From Volutella citrinella (lineage: Eukaryota > Ascomycota > Sordariomycetes > Hypocreales > Nectriaceae), in the NCBI GenBank assembly GCA_034401135.1, contig JAWZSP010000001.1, positions 3,038,001 to 3,102,000 on the forward strand: DNA of 64,000 bases. The letters run 5' to 3'. Positions 33,045-46,580 of this stretch are shown here, piece after piece; the stretch's first letter is position 1, and every line of letters starts with the position of its first letter. A program made the position numbers and the translations under genes. Below the pieces are notes generated by a model, which made no database searches, was not told where the DNA came from, and saw only the letters and a program-made list of their open reading frames with translations.

Positions 33045-34160
33045 CTACAGCTTGGCCTTGCGCCCATCCTTGAGATTCTTCGAAAATGTGCCCTGAATCA
33101 AAAAGTCCGGGTACTCCATGCCCACGTCCAGCCCGACGCCGAGCGAGCCGCCCTGCCGCCTCCAGGCGCCGCCGTCCACGGCCAGCACCTGGCCGTTGAC
33201 GTAGCTGCCGGCGTCGCTGAAGAGGAAGACGGTCGCGTCGGCCACGTCGCGGACGGTGCCGATGCGCCCCGAGGGCACCGCCTTCTCAAAGGCGCGGCGC
33301 TCCGTCGCCGCCGCGCTGCTGAGCCGCAGCATGCCCTCCGTCTCGTCGATGCCGCCGGGCGCGATGACGTTGGCCGCCACGCCGCGGGGCCCGTACTCGA
33401 GCGCCACCGAGGCCATGAGCGAGTCGACCGACGCCTTGGCCGCCGAGACGTGCGCCTGCAGCGGCATGCCCGTGTAGTGGAACGTGGCCGAGATGGCAAT
33501 GATGCGCGCCACGGGGCTGCGCAGGAGGTGCGGAATCGTCGCCTTGATTGTGTTGAAGGTCCCCAGCACGTCAATCTCCATGACGGTCCTGAAGGCGTTG
33601 GAGCTCATGCCGTCCATGGGCGCGACAAAGTTGCCCGCCGCGCCGGCACTGAGAAGGGTGTACTGAGGTTAGCCTTCGCCTGTAGCAAAAAAGATTTAGG
33701 GGATGGATGGTGGAGGCGTCGTACATGACAAAGTCTATGCCGCCCAGCTCCTTGACACAGCGATCCGCCGCAGCCTGGAGGCTCTCGACCTGTGGGTGGT
33801 TAGCATGCCGTGTCTGTCTGTCTGTCTGGTTGTCTCCTGTCTGTGTCTACCTTGCGCACATCGCATCCTCCGATGCCAATGACCTTTGCGCCTGGACGCA
33901 CCGACTCAATGTCCTTGGCCACTGTCTCGGTTTTCTCCACGCTTCTGCCAATGATGCAGGCGTTGGCCCCGAGGCGGACCAGAGCCCGCGTCTGCATGCT
34001 ACATATGGTGCCGGCACCGCCGGTCACGAAGACGACGCGGCCATCTGTCTCCCGGGTTGTGTCAGCTGCAGTTCTGCATGTGCCTTTTGCGCCGCTCTCA
34101 CTGACCGAAGAGGCCGTCCTTCCAGACGGGGCTCAGATACTTTGACTCTGGGACAGGCAT
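33045..34160 (-). CDS. SPS19: Peroxisomal 2,4-dienoyl-CoA reductase (SPS19-type SDR)
   Basis: Four exons: 34160..34106, 34044..33851, 33789..33725, 33648..33045 (305 aa). The start MPVPESKYLSPVWKDGLF is the expected short lead-in. The NADPH Rossmann motif VVFVTGGAGTI lies at 22-32, and the conserved segments GAAGNFVAPMDGMS, VLGTFNTIKA, AAKASVDSL and NVIAPGGIDETEGM follow. The AAKA lysine and the absence of a canonical YxxxK fit the DECR branch of SDRs rather than classical reductases. The protein ends in AKL, a type-1 peroxisomal targeting signal variant. It reduces 2,4-dienoyl-CoA during beta-oxidation of unsaturated fatty acids. Intron 2 carries a TGTC microsatellite. Confidence 0.92.
33811..33828. 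repeat. TGTC tetranucleotide repeat in intron
   Basis: About four and a half TGTC units inside the second intron of the dienoyl-CoA reductase gene. Confidence 0.75.
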
Positions 34161-36500
34161 GAGGACTGGGGAATGATGCGATGCGGCTGGAAATAGTTTG
34201 CTGTGATGACAGTGGTGGTGGCGGTAGTTGTTGTAGTTGCTCAGTCGGCTTCGGCAGAATGTCTAGTCCAAAGTCTTAGCCGGGCGAGGGAGGCGTAAAC
34301 GAGCCTCGGCACGAGGTGGGTCGCCGAGAGCAGTACCTGGGGAAACCCCACAACTGGGGGCGACGGCGCCCGAGCCGGCCGGGGCATCGCGACTCGGCCG
34401 AAACTGGCCCAACGCCGTGCTCCGTGAGGCTGCATCATACGTCCGTAATTGATCCTGTCAAGTGGCAAATGGAGAAACGCCATAGGAGAGGGCAGCGTCT
34501 CGTCATTTCTGGAGCGGGGGAGGGCTGTGTGGCTTCCAAAGCTCCAGGAACCTTCAGATGAGATGTACCGATAGCGTCACCCTCACCTGCTCATTTCCAT
34601 GTAGTGCCAAATCCCGAGTATTGGTTCTGAGACGGACATCGGAGACGATCCAAGGCGCCGACCATCCCGGAGGCATGGCATTCCGTATTTCAGCCGAGGT
34701 GGTCAACGCCTGGCGTCCCCCCCTCCCCTTTTCCCTCTTGAAACTCGACCGCAAGCCCAATCAATGGGTCAAGTCCTAGGGAGTAGCTACACCGCAGCGC
34801 CCGCACATCCACAATCCCGACAACGGGGGAAAGGGAAAGGGGATGTGTTTTTTGAGTTGTGATCGACCGCAGCGGTGATCCTCCATGCGTCTCCCTCTCA
34901 CTGTCACCTCAACTGGGCCCGCAAGCCCTATCCGGCCCCCAAGATCCTGTTGCAGGCCTGCAGCCACAAACGGCACCGTCTCATCCGTGGGTGAAGCATC
35001 GGATGCGGCAGGACTAGTAGCAGTAGCCCCTCTGCACCGTGGTGGCTCCAACACGGCACGACACCAGTGGTATCATTCACGGTGGGTGCCGTATGCTGTG
35101 GCTGGGGCGTCGTCGTCGACCTCGGACGGACGCCAGCCGCGCTTAACAGCCCAGGTTACAGGCGCCTATGAGCCTCCCCATTGGCGCCTGGCTGCATCGC
35201 CGGTGGCCAAAGCCCGGCGTCCGATCGGCTGAGCGAGATGCACGCCTCCATCATGCCGGCTGCGGGCATTTGCCCTTTCCTCACTCCTCATCCCGCGAGA
35301 AAACTGCCGTGTGCGCCACAAAGTCGCATCGACGGCCGTCCTGCCTTCTCCAAAACCCTGGTCCGAAGCCACAGCCAATTCGCCCCCTTCCTGCAAGTCG
35401 CCTGCCTCTGCCTGTGCCTCTGCCCGCGGGTCGCAACCCTGGTAGGCCGGCCGTCCGTGGCTGACACGCGGTCAACGGCTGGGGCCAGAGTCTACATGCT
35501 TGGCTTGTTCCTGTCATCTCGTCCATCCGTCCCGTGTGGGTGTCGGGCTGTCAGCAGCAACGGTGCACGGCGCAGCCACCTCGCAGTGCGCACACCCGGT
35601 TCCGCATACAGAGGTGCATGGGACGAATGCAAGGTCGGCACGGCTCCAACTGGCTAGCCCCCCCCCCAAAGGTCGAGACAGCTTGGCCACCGTGCCGTAC
35701 CGTACCGTACCGTACCGTCATCGCGATGGGAGGTCGACAGTGTGTGGTCAGCACTCAAAAGTGCAACCCAAGTTTCTTGACTACTCGTCATAGTAGCCTA
35801 GTTACCTCATCATCGCCAACAAGCAAGCTTCCACCTCGCCAGTCTCATGGAATATTCTGGCCAATATGAACCAGCCAGCCACTTCTTCTTCAGACGAACA
35901 GTGTCGCATTTGTATCCCGTTACCCAAGCCCTGAGCAGGCCCAATGGAATCCTCCAACTCGCTGCCAGCAACTCATATAACATATCACAAAACTTGCCCC
36001 TCCCTGCCCCTCCACCTCCTCTTCCCCTCCCCGCCCAGTAACGCACAGCTCTCTCTTTCCCCTTTACTCTCACACATCCCGCCCAATGCGACGTAGGAGT
36101 ACAGTACGCAGACTTGGTGGGCCAACACTAGTAAAGCAGTTCGCAAATTCGTCCTGCGGGTACGGAGTACACGGAGCCCATACCCATCTCTTCTTCAATC
36201 TCCTAGCCTGACGGAGGCCGCTTATTGCTCAAGACATGTCCAGGCAATTGCCGTAGCCCAAGCAGCTTCTGTATTCTGCTGGGTGGCACACCTGCAGTGG
36301 CTGAGCCGATTCGGGTGCACCTGGATTCAAAGGAGCTCTGTTTTAACGAGGATCCGTCCGTAGCTGGCTTGCGATGGTGAATCCTACCGCCCTCGTCGGC
36401 TGCTCCACGTGAGGCTGTAATGATTGGGGCTCCATTTCTCCAGCGGCAACCAAAACCCGAGCCGCGAAGGCATCATCATCATGAGGATTATTGCATTGAT
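34161..36500. other. Gene-poor spacer, left part
   Basis: 2.3 kb with no supported gene. Contains the reductase promoter and a pentanucleotide repeat at 35696-35718. Open frames are short, overlapping and uninformative. Confidence 0.45.
35696..35718. repeat. (CGTAC)4 pentanucleotide microsatellite
   Basis: Four tandem CGTAC units plus a partial copy, in intergenic DNA. Confidence 0.85.
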
Positions 36501-36665
36501 TCAGCGGACACAGAGTGGGCAGCTTTCGGGGAGGACAATGTAGCGTTCATGCGGGCCGTTGGGGCATGACTGTTTCCTATTACCATCCGTCGACGTCTTG
36601 CAGAAATGCGTCCCAGGATCAGTGCAAGACATGTAAATGTAGTAGTTTTTGGTGAAGTCACACAT
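36501..36665 (-). CDS. Tiny Cys-rich hypothetical protein
   Basis: A 54-residue open frame starting MCDFTKNYYIYMSC and ending ESCPLCVR, with six Cys (positions 2, 14, 22, 34, 49, 52) including a terminal CPLC pair. There is no signal peptide, so a zinc-binding intracellular protein is more likely than a secreted effector. Support for a real gene: a strongly pyrimidine-rich leader directly upstream of the ATG, and a plausible 5' UTR intron (GTTTGT donor, CTAAC branch, TTATAG acceptor) on the minus strand around 36720-36770. I recall short fungal proteins with the same ending pattern (Cys, Pro, Cys pair) but no named function. It is isolated within a gene-poor stretch. Confidence 0.5.
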   Translation of the reverse strand: MCDFTKNYYIYMSCTDPGTHFCKTSTDGNRKQSCPNGPHERYIVLPESCPLCVR

Positions 36666-39600
36666 GTCGAAAGGGCAGAATGGCAAAGGAAGGAAGAGAA
36701 AAGAAGAGCAGAGCTATAAGAGAGTTAGAACTCTGCAGTGTGTCCGCAGTGTACCAGGCTCACAAACCTGTGTGGAATCCAGGCGCGCTTGGCCAATGTT
36801 AGAAGTATGCTCTGTGCTTCCTTCAATACAACCGTGAGGATCGTGTTGTATGTTTTGTTTTCAAAGGTTGAAGTTATGAAATCAAGATGTCAAAGGGGGA
36901 GAGAATTGGTGTAAGTTGGTTCCGATGTTGTATCCGTGTGTCTGAGATGGCTGGTCTGGTGTAAGAGAAGAAATCCAGACAGCGAGGCGGCGGCTAGGTT
37001 TATAACAAATTTACGCCAGAGCGGAAAGGTTTGCAGAGTCGGGATCAGGAGGGTGCATGGTTCAAGGACCTTAAGAGGTTTACTATCAGGGTATATTATA
37101 AGAAAGCATGTCATGAAGAAGGGGAGGGGTGGGGGTGAAGGGTGAGCCTTGAGGTCCAGTTGAGGGTGGAGGTATGCTGACATTAGGTTCACTTAAAACA
37201 CGGTGCAAGATGAGACCCTGCCGTGCGTGCCCAGGCTGGGAGCCAACTCAAAACGGGGATCCCGAGCTAGAGACATTCTGCTAGGCCAGGGATCTGTCTG
37301 GTCCGTCCGCAGTTTGGTTGTGACGAGTGACGACTGAAGGTGCTCCCTCAGACTCCCCTCCCCGGGTCTGAGTCTCTGAGATGGGCAGCGGGGCCGGCTG
37401 GCCATGTCCAATTGTCCAGTGCCTTAAGGTCGTAGTATGTAGGAGGTGGGGGGGAGCAGGGTCCACGGGCCACGGGCTCCCAGATTCGAGCGACAGGGGA
37501 GCGGCGAGCGGGTCAGAATTCGCGATGGTACATGGAACCGACCGATGGTACACTGATTCGGAGTACACTGGCGTCTGTAGCTTGAAGATGGAAACTGGGG
37601 TGCGCTTGGTGCTTCCGTATACTAGGCCCTGTGAGACGCGACAGGCCCACGCGCTCAAGCTTTCCGCCCGGACCCGCTCCGGCCGTCGTCCATCATGGTG
37701 CATCTGCGACTGTGCACGCCAGATGCTCTCCATCGCAGAGTAGGGTTGCAGAGCATGCCAGATCGTTCCAGCGCCCTATTGCCCCATTTTTAGGCAGTTC
37801 CAGGCATCTGTTCATATCCCGTCCACCAGCAGGGCCTTCGCAGGTCTTTGGCGGATGGCGTTCAAGTGCCGTCAGCTGATGAGACACCCATGTGGTGGGA
37901 GTAAAAACTGTAGAGACGGGACTTTCGCCGCACGTGCTAACGGCCCTCCTGGCTAGCCCCACGCTCCTAACCCGCTCCAGCAATAAGTCTTGCTGTGGTA
38001 CTGTGGCACCACATGGACATGTATCCATGGATGTATTCTGCCCTGTGTGGTACGCCCCTTCAACCGGCTCCTAGTGGCAACGGGAGGCCAAACGCACAGC
38101 ACGCCACGGCCGAGCAGCCCTGGCATGTTGAAGGAAGGCCCAAGTTGCTCCGCCGCCTGGGAGTGGGCTGTGGTATCCCTGTCCATCGCTGCACAAATTC
38201 ACAATTGGAATGGCTCAATGCAGCAGACGAGCAGGTTATGGAATGAGCCTCGTCGATTGGCTGCCATTGGCATTCTCGCTTGGGTGCCACTGGCCGGTAC
38301 AAGTGCCGGCCGCCTATGCGGCGCTTGTCCTGCCACACCATGAGAAGAATATCCATGTGCGATATAGTGCCGGCAACATCATGCCAACCATGGCAAGGCG
38401 TCCGTCCTCATCAGCACGCAACGCATGTACAAGGTCATCATGTGTACGTCGTGCAGCCGTTGGGCACTCCGCCCTGGAGCAACCTGATTTCCTTCGTCGC
38501 AGGGTACAGGGGCTGCCAGTAGCGCCAAAGGCTCGGGACGACTCGTGGGACTGCGCCAGTGGGCATGCAGGACGATTTTGCCTTTGGCTCGTTCAACGGC
38601 TTTGGGTCTTGCCCATGGAGGATCCCGCCTGGCCTGGGCTAAGTGAATCTTATCCTGGGGCGCCTGTATCAGGTAAACCACATTTACACTCACCTGTGCC
38701 CGTCGCTTGCTAGTCAGGCCGGAACAGACACGCGGGTAGTACCAAGACAACATCCCTGCACAGGACAATGCGCATCTCGCAGGGGCCAAGTGCAACGCGG
38801 AGGGAACAAGGCGGCATTTGGCTGTAACGTGGTTTTTGCGATGTGGGAGATCTCTTCATTGGAGATCCACGCAGGTGGTCATTGCACAAGTCCGGCATGT
38901 TCCTGGACGTCCCGCGCCTTCCCTACGCACCCTTTGTGTTGCTTCCGTCATGGCAACGTGTGCCAGGAAGGAACTCACAGCAGCGCAGGTGCCTCAACGG
39001 AAGAGGCTGCGGTTAACCGTTAGCCCAGGAGTGGGCCACAGAACATGCCCATCATCTTGCAAGCCCGTGGCGCCGCGTAACCTGTTGCCGTGCCCTCCCG
39101 TCAACCGGCTCCTCTAGCTGCCTCCACCCCCTCTTCATCCAACAAGAAGAGGGCAGCCAGGTATCAAAGAACATGGGGCAGCGGCGCATGCATGTGTCGC
39201 CCACAGCCCCGGGCACGATGATCCGTTCCCACTCGGCGGGGGGGTGGTCAGTTGCCTCGATGCTTAGCGGGGGGCGGCTTGCCAGTTCACTGATGAGAAC
39301 CCAAACTGGGATTTGGGAAGGCAGCCAGAACATAAGCGGCGAGCGTGTGCCGTACCGACATCGAAGCAGCCCGTTGGGCCCACCAGCTCGAAACAACGGG
39401 CGTGCTGACCCAGCATTATCCAACCGAGGCTACCGAGCAAACTTCAGACCGCTAATTATCTGTCAATCTCAGCCGAAATCTGGGGTGAGCTTCTAGTTCA
39501 CATCGTTCTCGACCCTCATCCAACGGCCCAGGACCGCAGGTCATTGACCAGTTGCGTGGTCCTTGCTAGTCCACAGCATCGAGCGTGGTCCAAGCAGTAC

Positions 39601-42471
39601 AAGGCCAAAGGCAGTCTGTGGCCTCGGCCCCAATAGAACCATCACCCTACTGGCGACTAAGCAAGCCTAGTGTCAGCTTGATACCGACTCTTCTCCAGCC
39701 TCCCCATATGCACAGGCAACGGTCGGACAGTAGACAGCATATGGACCCAGTTTGTGAAGCGTCCCATTCCCAGCGGCCTCATTGAGTAGAGAGATATGCC
39801 GCACAATACCCTGACGTGCAATTCAAGGAAAGCAGATAAGTGACAGGTCTCTCGCAGTATGTTCCCTGTCTTGGAGCATGTACAATCCATTTGGTCCGAT
39901 TGACTTAGCCTGCCAAACTTGATATTCCGGGCTCAAACCTGAGGAAGCGCCTAGTCTTGTGACACGCCCCGCACGTGGCAGGGACAGGGTTCCCGAGACG
40001 CTGCCTGGGTCTAGACAATGAGGGAAGCGACCGTTGCGGCTCCCAAGGATGCACGTCACAGCGGAGATGGACTTTGGAAGCTTCCAAGGTGCCAATTCAA
40101 ATTGACGGGATACTTACCATATCATCACCACCCTTATCAGCAAGTGCATGAGGCTGTCCGCCCAAGGCCAACTTACAGCAACTGAAGCCACCTCATGGAA
40201 ACAGCTTTATGGTCACCGAGACACGCGTCGATAAGCACAAGCCGAACATGGGTTGGTAGGCTAAAAAGTTGTTTGCCCAGTGGGTTGCTCCACGTGAGAA
40301 CAACGCCATTAGCAAACCCATAAATCACCACGCAAACATTCTCACTGGCCCATCGTCATTTCGTTGCTTGTCCGGGGGTCGGCCCAAATGGTTCGAGAAT
40401 TTTGCTACACCTCAGCCGCAGTTCTCGAAAAAAGCGGACTTTTCTGCGATCTCACTGACCCCTGGTTGAAGCCTTGAAGGTGCTTGGTCCAACAAGCTGG
40501 CCCCCATTTTTCCCCATCTGCGTTGATCGCTGTACAGTGAAAGCCGAAAGCCTGATCCTGGACAATCATCGCCAACCGTTGTCGATTCGCTTCATCGCTT
40601 GTCATAATTGAGATCTGAGAGGTAGACGTCCATGCTGGTTGGTCCTTGACACGGGAAATCACGATGCAGAAAAAAAAGCACAGGTGACGCAGACAGAAAT
40701 CAGCAACTTCGCAGGCGGTGATCAGCCGCCCCAGCCCTCGCCAAACGGAACCTGCTGTCAGTTAGCATGCGTGGCCTGAGATAAACAAACTGAGCATCTG
40801 AGAAATATGACGCAGCCCGATGGTCGATGACTTCCCGATCTTCCACTCTCGGCTATTGAACAGCGGCTCCTACTATGAAGATCCTTGTCGCTAGTGGAGT
40901 GCGGGAACCAGACATCCCTAACCTCGTGTGCTGGGGGGCGGCTCCGTGATGTTTCGAGCTAAGGTTATGGTAGGTACAACTTTCGCAAGTACCTCTTCTT
41001 CTGGATAAGAGTTGAAGCTTCAAGAGTTAAAAGCTTCTAAGCGATTCATTCCATGCTAGTCCTCCTTCAGGCCGAGAACATTAGCACATCATTAATCAGG
41101 CGAGATCCCAGCACCGAGGCATACGGGGTCAGCAACTAATCCGTACTAATCGTTCGTGGTCTTGGTGGCTCACTATGCCCCATATTTCCACGAGTCGTGA
41201 AACCTCACCCCTCGATTATTTCCCAGCGACCTACTCAGTAGCCCAGCCATGAGACGTGGTTTTGTTCGATCAAGGACGGTAATGTTGGTATACCGTTATA
41301 CCATTTACCCTTTTCGGACACGAGTTCTGAATGGGAGGGTTCCACCCAAGCTCGACATCATGTTCGACAGTTCGACTCTCGAGAAGACAGTCTTACCAAA
41401 TCAGGCAACGGGGTTTGGGCCAAACTTTGCCTCAAGTTTCACCTATTCACTAGATCTCAAATTAGGACGGTTGGGTTCGCACAAAATACCACCGTAACGC
41501 TGAGGGACGCCCGCTATCGACGGTACTAGTATTTCGGTAACCGAGTTCCCGGCACTAATAAATACTGCTAGTACTTAGTTCTCTGCTCGCACAGAAGGCG
41601 GCGCTTCGAATGATCATAGATTAACCCAGGGCAACAGTCCAAATGGCGCCTAAGACACCATTCCCAAGATTCTGGAGAAGCACATCATGCTTTTCAAAGT
41701 CCAAGCTCAGGTTCGCCCATATGCTACAATTGTTCGAGTGACCGGTCCCAGCTCAACAGACAGCAAGATTCCGGAAAGAAAGGCCAATCATTGACCTTCT
41801 GCCACTTGCTCGATTGTAGGCAAAGAGAGAACTACTTATTATCCAATGCCACCTGTCTACTTACATTCGTTGGGTCTCTTCTGCACGGCTCCTATAGCGA
41901 GCGATTGATAGGATGATCTGCCATTGAAAGACTTCTTCTATTCTCTTGAAAGGGTACGCAGCGGCCCCTCTCAAGAGTTATGCATCCACTCTCCCTAATG
42001 ATCCTTTGTTCGTCCACTTGTGAAAGGGATTGAACAGACCATTCACACAGGGGGAGCGTGGGCAAATGCGCACCAGCCACACCAGGCGAGGAAAATGGTC
42101 TCACTCGCCACACCTCCCGAAGCTCGGCCATTATGTAGCCACCTTCTGGACCAATCACAGCTGTCCAAGCTTGGTAAATTTGCCTTAGCGGCAGCAAGAC
42201 GGCTCGACAAGCCTGATTCAGCTCAAGGCCGGATTCCATCCATCTCGATCTGCCTTCGACAGAGCTCCAAGCCCTCCACCACCCTGTCACCCATGGACGC
42301 CATCTCGCCATCGTAATCATCTAACCAGCACATGGGCCACCACAGCTTTCTCAGCTCGCATGCTTCGATTGCCTTTCCGCCCATAACCGCATTTTTGCGA
42401 CCAATCTCGAAGCGCGGTGGCGCTGAGAGGACCATCCGTCTCCCGGTGCCGGTCGACCATCAACCGCGAGC
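36666..42471. other. Gene-poor spacer, right part
   Basis: 5.8 kb in which I can support no gene, tRNA or intact transposon. The first 500 bases are the leader and promoter of the tiny Cys-rich gene. The stretch 40.1-41.9 kb is more AT-rich and has few long open frames. The last 200 bases are the promoter and leader of the MAPKKK gene. An 82-codon ATG frame at 41249-41497 lacks supporting context. Confidence 0.4.
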
Positions 42472-45400
42472 ATGACGGACTCGTCGCCGCGAGCCGTTCG
42501 ATTCTCGGGCACCGAGGACGAAGCCCGCCCCGATAAGACCAAGGGACATCGACTCGATTCTCCTACCGATGCCGGTGAAGATCCCCATGCCCATGAGCGC
42601 CAAGACGAGCTGGGCACGCTCCCTCGATACCCCGAGACAGCGAGCCATTCCGGTTCGATGACGTCCCTACCGACGCCAACTGTGGCCAACGGCAACCCCA
42701 AAGTCCATAGGAATAGCACTGGGGAGGATGCCGCGGCGTATGCCAACTCCAACTGGCCGCAGCGGCCTCTTGGCCCTGCAAGGACCCCATCGAGCACCTA
42801 CAATCCCGCCACATCGAGGAAGCCAGTCCACCCCCAGCCCACGCCAGCCTTCACCGAGTCGATGCGATCTTCATCTAAAACGCGCCCACGACACAGCGAT
42901 AGCAGGTTCCGGGCACAGGAGCGAGCATATGTACAGAAGCTACGGCAAGACTACTCGGGCGAGTACTTCACCTCGTACCAGGGCATGAATGGAAACGACT
43001 CCGATTCCGAGGGGGAGACGCCATCCTCCGAGGGCCCCTACGACGATCGCTTCGACCAAGAAACAATCATGTTCTATGGCAATGATGACGATCATCAGCC
43101 GACCGATGAGGATCTCAAGGACCCTGAAAATCGCGAGCGGCTCGAATGGCACGGCATGTTGGAGGCTGTCCTGACCGGAGATGTTGTCCGCCAGGAAAAG
43201 AAGCGACTGATTGGTTCTTCGGAGCAGCAGTTCGGCAAGACGGCCCACAAGTCGGAGCTTTGGCTGGGCATTCGCTCCAAAGTCTGCGGAAGACACTTGC
43301 CAGTGCAACGGCGAATGGTTGAGGAGGCTCGCTCGACTCTTGACCGAACGCTAGAGGAGATTGCCGACTTTCAGGTCAAGGGCGAGAGCGAGGCCGGAAA
43401 GCCGCCTTATGAGCAAGTCAAGGACATGGTGAAAAAGATTGAAGAGTGTGAGAACCTGTATCCATCATGGGCGTCCCTGGCCGCAGAACACAAAGTAGCC
43501 AACTCGGAAAGCTTCCGTGAGGCTCACCTCTCCATTCTGTCGTGGTACAACACCAACGAAATGATCAACACCGAACTTGGGGTTCTCAAGAAATGGGTTG
43601 GCAATGACGATCTGGATTTTACCAGGACGAAACAGCGCTCGCCGGCAGTCAACGGCATCAACAGTGATGAAACGTCCTTCCTCGACCGCCTCATGAAGGA
43701 GGATGGTCTCCAGTCGTTGTACAACGACAGCGAAAGCTCGACGCAACAGGGAATGTTGGCACCGATATCAACGGTCATCAACAAAGCGAAAGATACAATG
43801 ATTAAGAACTCGGCGCCATTCCGCAAGCGGCATCTGCCGCCATACCTCGAGGAGCTGTTGACGCTGATCAGCTTCCCATCACGCCTCATTGAAGAAATCA
43901 CCCGGACGCGGCTGGCATATGCGAGGAGAGTTAAGGAATCTGCTCAGCAAAACCCTCTCATGCAGGATCAGATGATTTCGCAGTTTCAGCTGCTGCTCAA
44001 GTTTGCCATTAGGATCAAACTGGAATGTACATCCATTGCCAATCCGGAACCTGGGTGGGATCTTCCGCCGTGCATCGACGAATCGTTTGACCAGGTGGTA
44101 CTGGAGGCGCTCAAGTATTATTTCAAAATGCTGAACTGGAAGCTCAGCGGAAATAAAAACACATTCAAGGAGGCCGAGCTCCTCTTCCAGGAGTGGGATT
44201 TTGCCAACGAGATCGGAAGCCACCTCCAGCGTGGCCATATCGAGGTTGCAGAACAGTTCAGCTCCCTCACCTTCAAAGCGTTGAACCGACTCAGCCAGAC
44301 ATTTGAAAAGGAGCTACAGGTCAAACCAAAGGAGAGCCCGGCAGAGATGAGCAAGCGGTACAAGGCTTGCCTCGATTCTGTCCGGGTTCGGCAGAGAATG
44401 CTGCAGAGATTCACCAGGATGTTGAATGACAACTATGAGCACGCATCCGACTTCAGTATTTCATTTCCCCCAGAGGCAATGCAGGCGTTTTACGACTCGC
44501 TTGTTGCGTCGGGCCACTTCCAGGTCGATACCGGAGTCTTCGAGCAGGACAGCAACACATATATTATTGCATCTCCTGAACTCCGGGAGCGACTTGAGGA
44601 TATCCAGACCATGATGGCCATCACGTCCAAGGACCAGTTCCTCGACGAAATGGGAGAGCAATACATACTGGTGCTTCGCCCCGAAGACCCTCTCAACTGG
44701 CTGGGAGAAATCATCCCGGTGCCCATCAGGGAACAGACAATAGATCTAAAACGAGGGCATGTGCGGCTCTGCGCCTCGAGCCCTCAGGCCCTCCCCAGCG
44801 CCCGACGGGCTTTCCTCGATGCGGTTGACATGCACGTTGACCTTGTCCAAGAGTCAAGGTCGAACATCCACAAGGTCAACACGAGATTGACAGAGCTGAG
44901 GCGAGTGGCATACAAGCTGTCCAACACCTTCATGGACAGTGTTGAGGTCATCAGGAAGCAGACGCAGGGCAAAGAATGCCAAGAATTGATCCAAACGTGC
45001 TTCATTTTTGCCACCGAGTTTGGTCAGCGATCTTTGCTCTACATGGACATGAATCGGCGGCAGATGAACAACCTGAAGCTGACAAAGCTGGCTCTAGACT
45101 GGGTCAGCTTCATCTGCGACGACTGCATCGCCTCGGACCGAAAGACATTCCGCTGGGCAGTGTTGGCCCTCGAGTTTGCCATGGGTATGACGCGAGGACG
45201 CCACATTCTGGCTCTTGGGGAGGACGAATATGCCGAATTGAGGGACAAGGTTGCGGGGTGCATGTCTCTGCTGATCTCTCACTTCGACATCATGGGCGCG
45301 AGATCCAACATTGCTGCGCAGGCCGAGCGCGAGAGGATAGAGGCGTTGGTCGGCCAGTTCAGGAAACTCGATAAGAACAGGATGTTGAACGACGAGGAAG

Positions 45401-46580
45401 CTTCCCGGTGCATCACAGAGCAGCGGATGAAGGAGCTTGAGCAGGTGGACGACTTCCGCAGAGAAAAGGAGGCGGAGCGGCAGGCGCTTGGCCGGGTGCT
45501 GGAGGGCAACAACGAGGTCGACCGATCGCTGGCGTACCTGTCTTCTTCGGCGACCAACGTGACGATGCGATGGCAGCAGGGCCATTTCGTGGGAGGTGGT
45601 ACGTTTGGCAACGTTTACGCCGCCATGAACCTCGACACGGGCCATTTGATGGCCGTAAAGGAGATCCGGCTCCAGGACCCCAACCAAATTCCCACAATAG
45701 CCGAGCAAATTCGGGAAGAGATGGGGGTGCTTGAGGTTCTGGATCATCCAAACGTGGTGGCGTACTACGGCATCGAGGTCCACCGAGACCGAGTGTATAT
45801 TTTCATGGAGTTCTGTTCCGGCGGGTCCCTGGCCAACCTCCTTGAGCACGGGAGGATCGAGGATGAGCAGGTTATCATGGTCTATGCGCTGCAGATGCTG
45901 GAGGGCCTCGTCTACCTCCACGAGAGCGGTATTGCCCACCGTGACATCAAACCTGAGAGTAAGTTCTTGCCACCAGAGTCAATCCCCGATCAATTTGTGG
46001 CGATCCAACGCGGCTAACAATGTGACCCTCTTTTGCAGATATTCTTCTCGACCACAACGGTGTCATCAAATATGTCGACTTTGGTGCCGCCAAGGTCATC
46101 GCACGGCGGGGGCGTACGTTGGCGCAAACCCACAACTCAGAACCTAACCGCTCGATGACGGGAACGCCCATGTACATGTCGCCCGAAGTAATCAAGGGCG
46201 AGAACCCCGGGAAGCCGGGATCGGTTGATATCTGGTCTCTCGGGTGCGTCATCTTGGAAATGGCGACGGGCCGACGACCGTGGGCGAACCTGGATAACGA
46301 ATGGGCCATCATGTACAACATTGCGCAAGGGAACCAGCCACAGCTGCCATCGCCAGACCAGCTCAGCGAGCCAGGCGTCGACTTCTTGAGGAAGTGCTTT
46401 GCTAGAGACCCTGGGCGTCGGCTGTCGGCCGTCGAGCTCCTGCAGCACCCGTGGATAATCTCCATTCGAGAGCAGGTCGTGGAGCCGGGCACGCCGAGCG
46501 ATACGAGCGGGTCTGCGCAGTCGACGCCAACCGTGTCGACGTCAAGCCGGAGCGGCGGAGGACACGATGGATTCTACTAG
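42472..46580 (+). CDS. SSK2: HOG-pathway MAP kinase kinase kinase (Ssk2/Ssk22 family)
   Basis: Two exons, 42472..45958 and 46039..46580 (1342 aa). The N-terminal 150 residues are disordered; then comes a long helical regulatory region conserved in Ssk2/Ssk22/MEKK4 (for example AQERAYVQKLRQDYSGEYF, LYPSWASLAAEHKVANS, FEKELQVKPKESPAEM). The kinase domain starts at about 1033: glycine loop GGGTFGNVY, VAIK-type lysine in MAVKEI, catalytic HRDIKPEN (1156-1163, interrupted by the only intron), DFG at 1176-1178, and GTPMYMSPEVIKG as the activation-segment end. The domain ends near LLQHPWI. In fungi this kinase is activated by the Ssk1 response regulator and phosphorylates Pbs2 under osmotic stress. 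Length is in the family range. Confidence 0.95.

Noticed and set aside
41249..41497. 82-codon ATG open frame in the gene desert
   Set aside because: No recognised motif, no pyrimidine leader and no splice context; length is within chance expectation in this composition.
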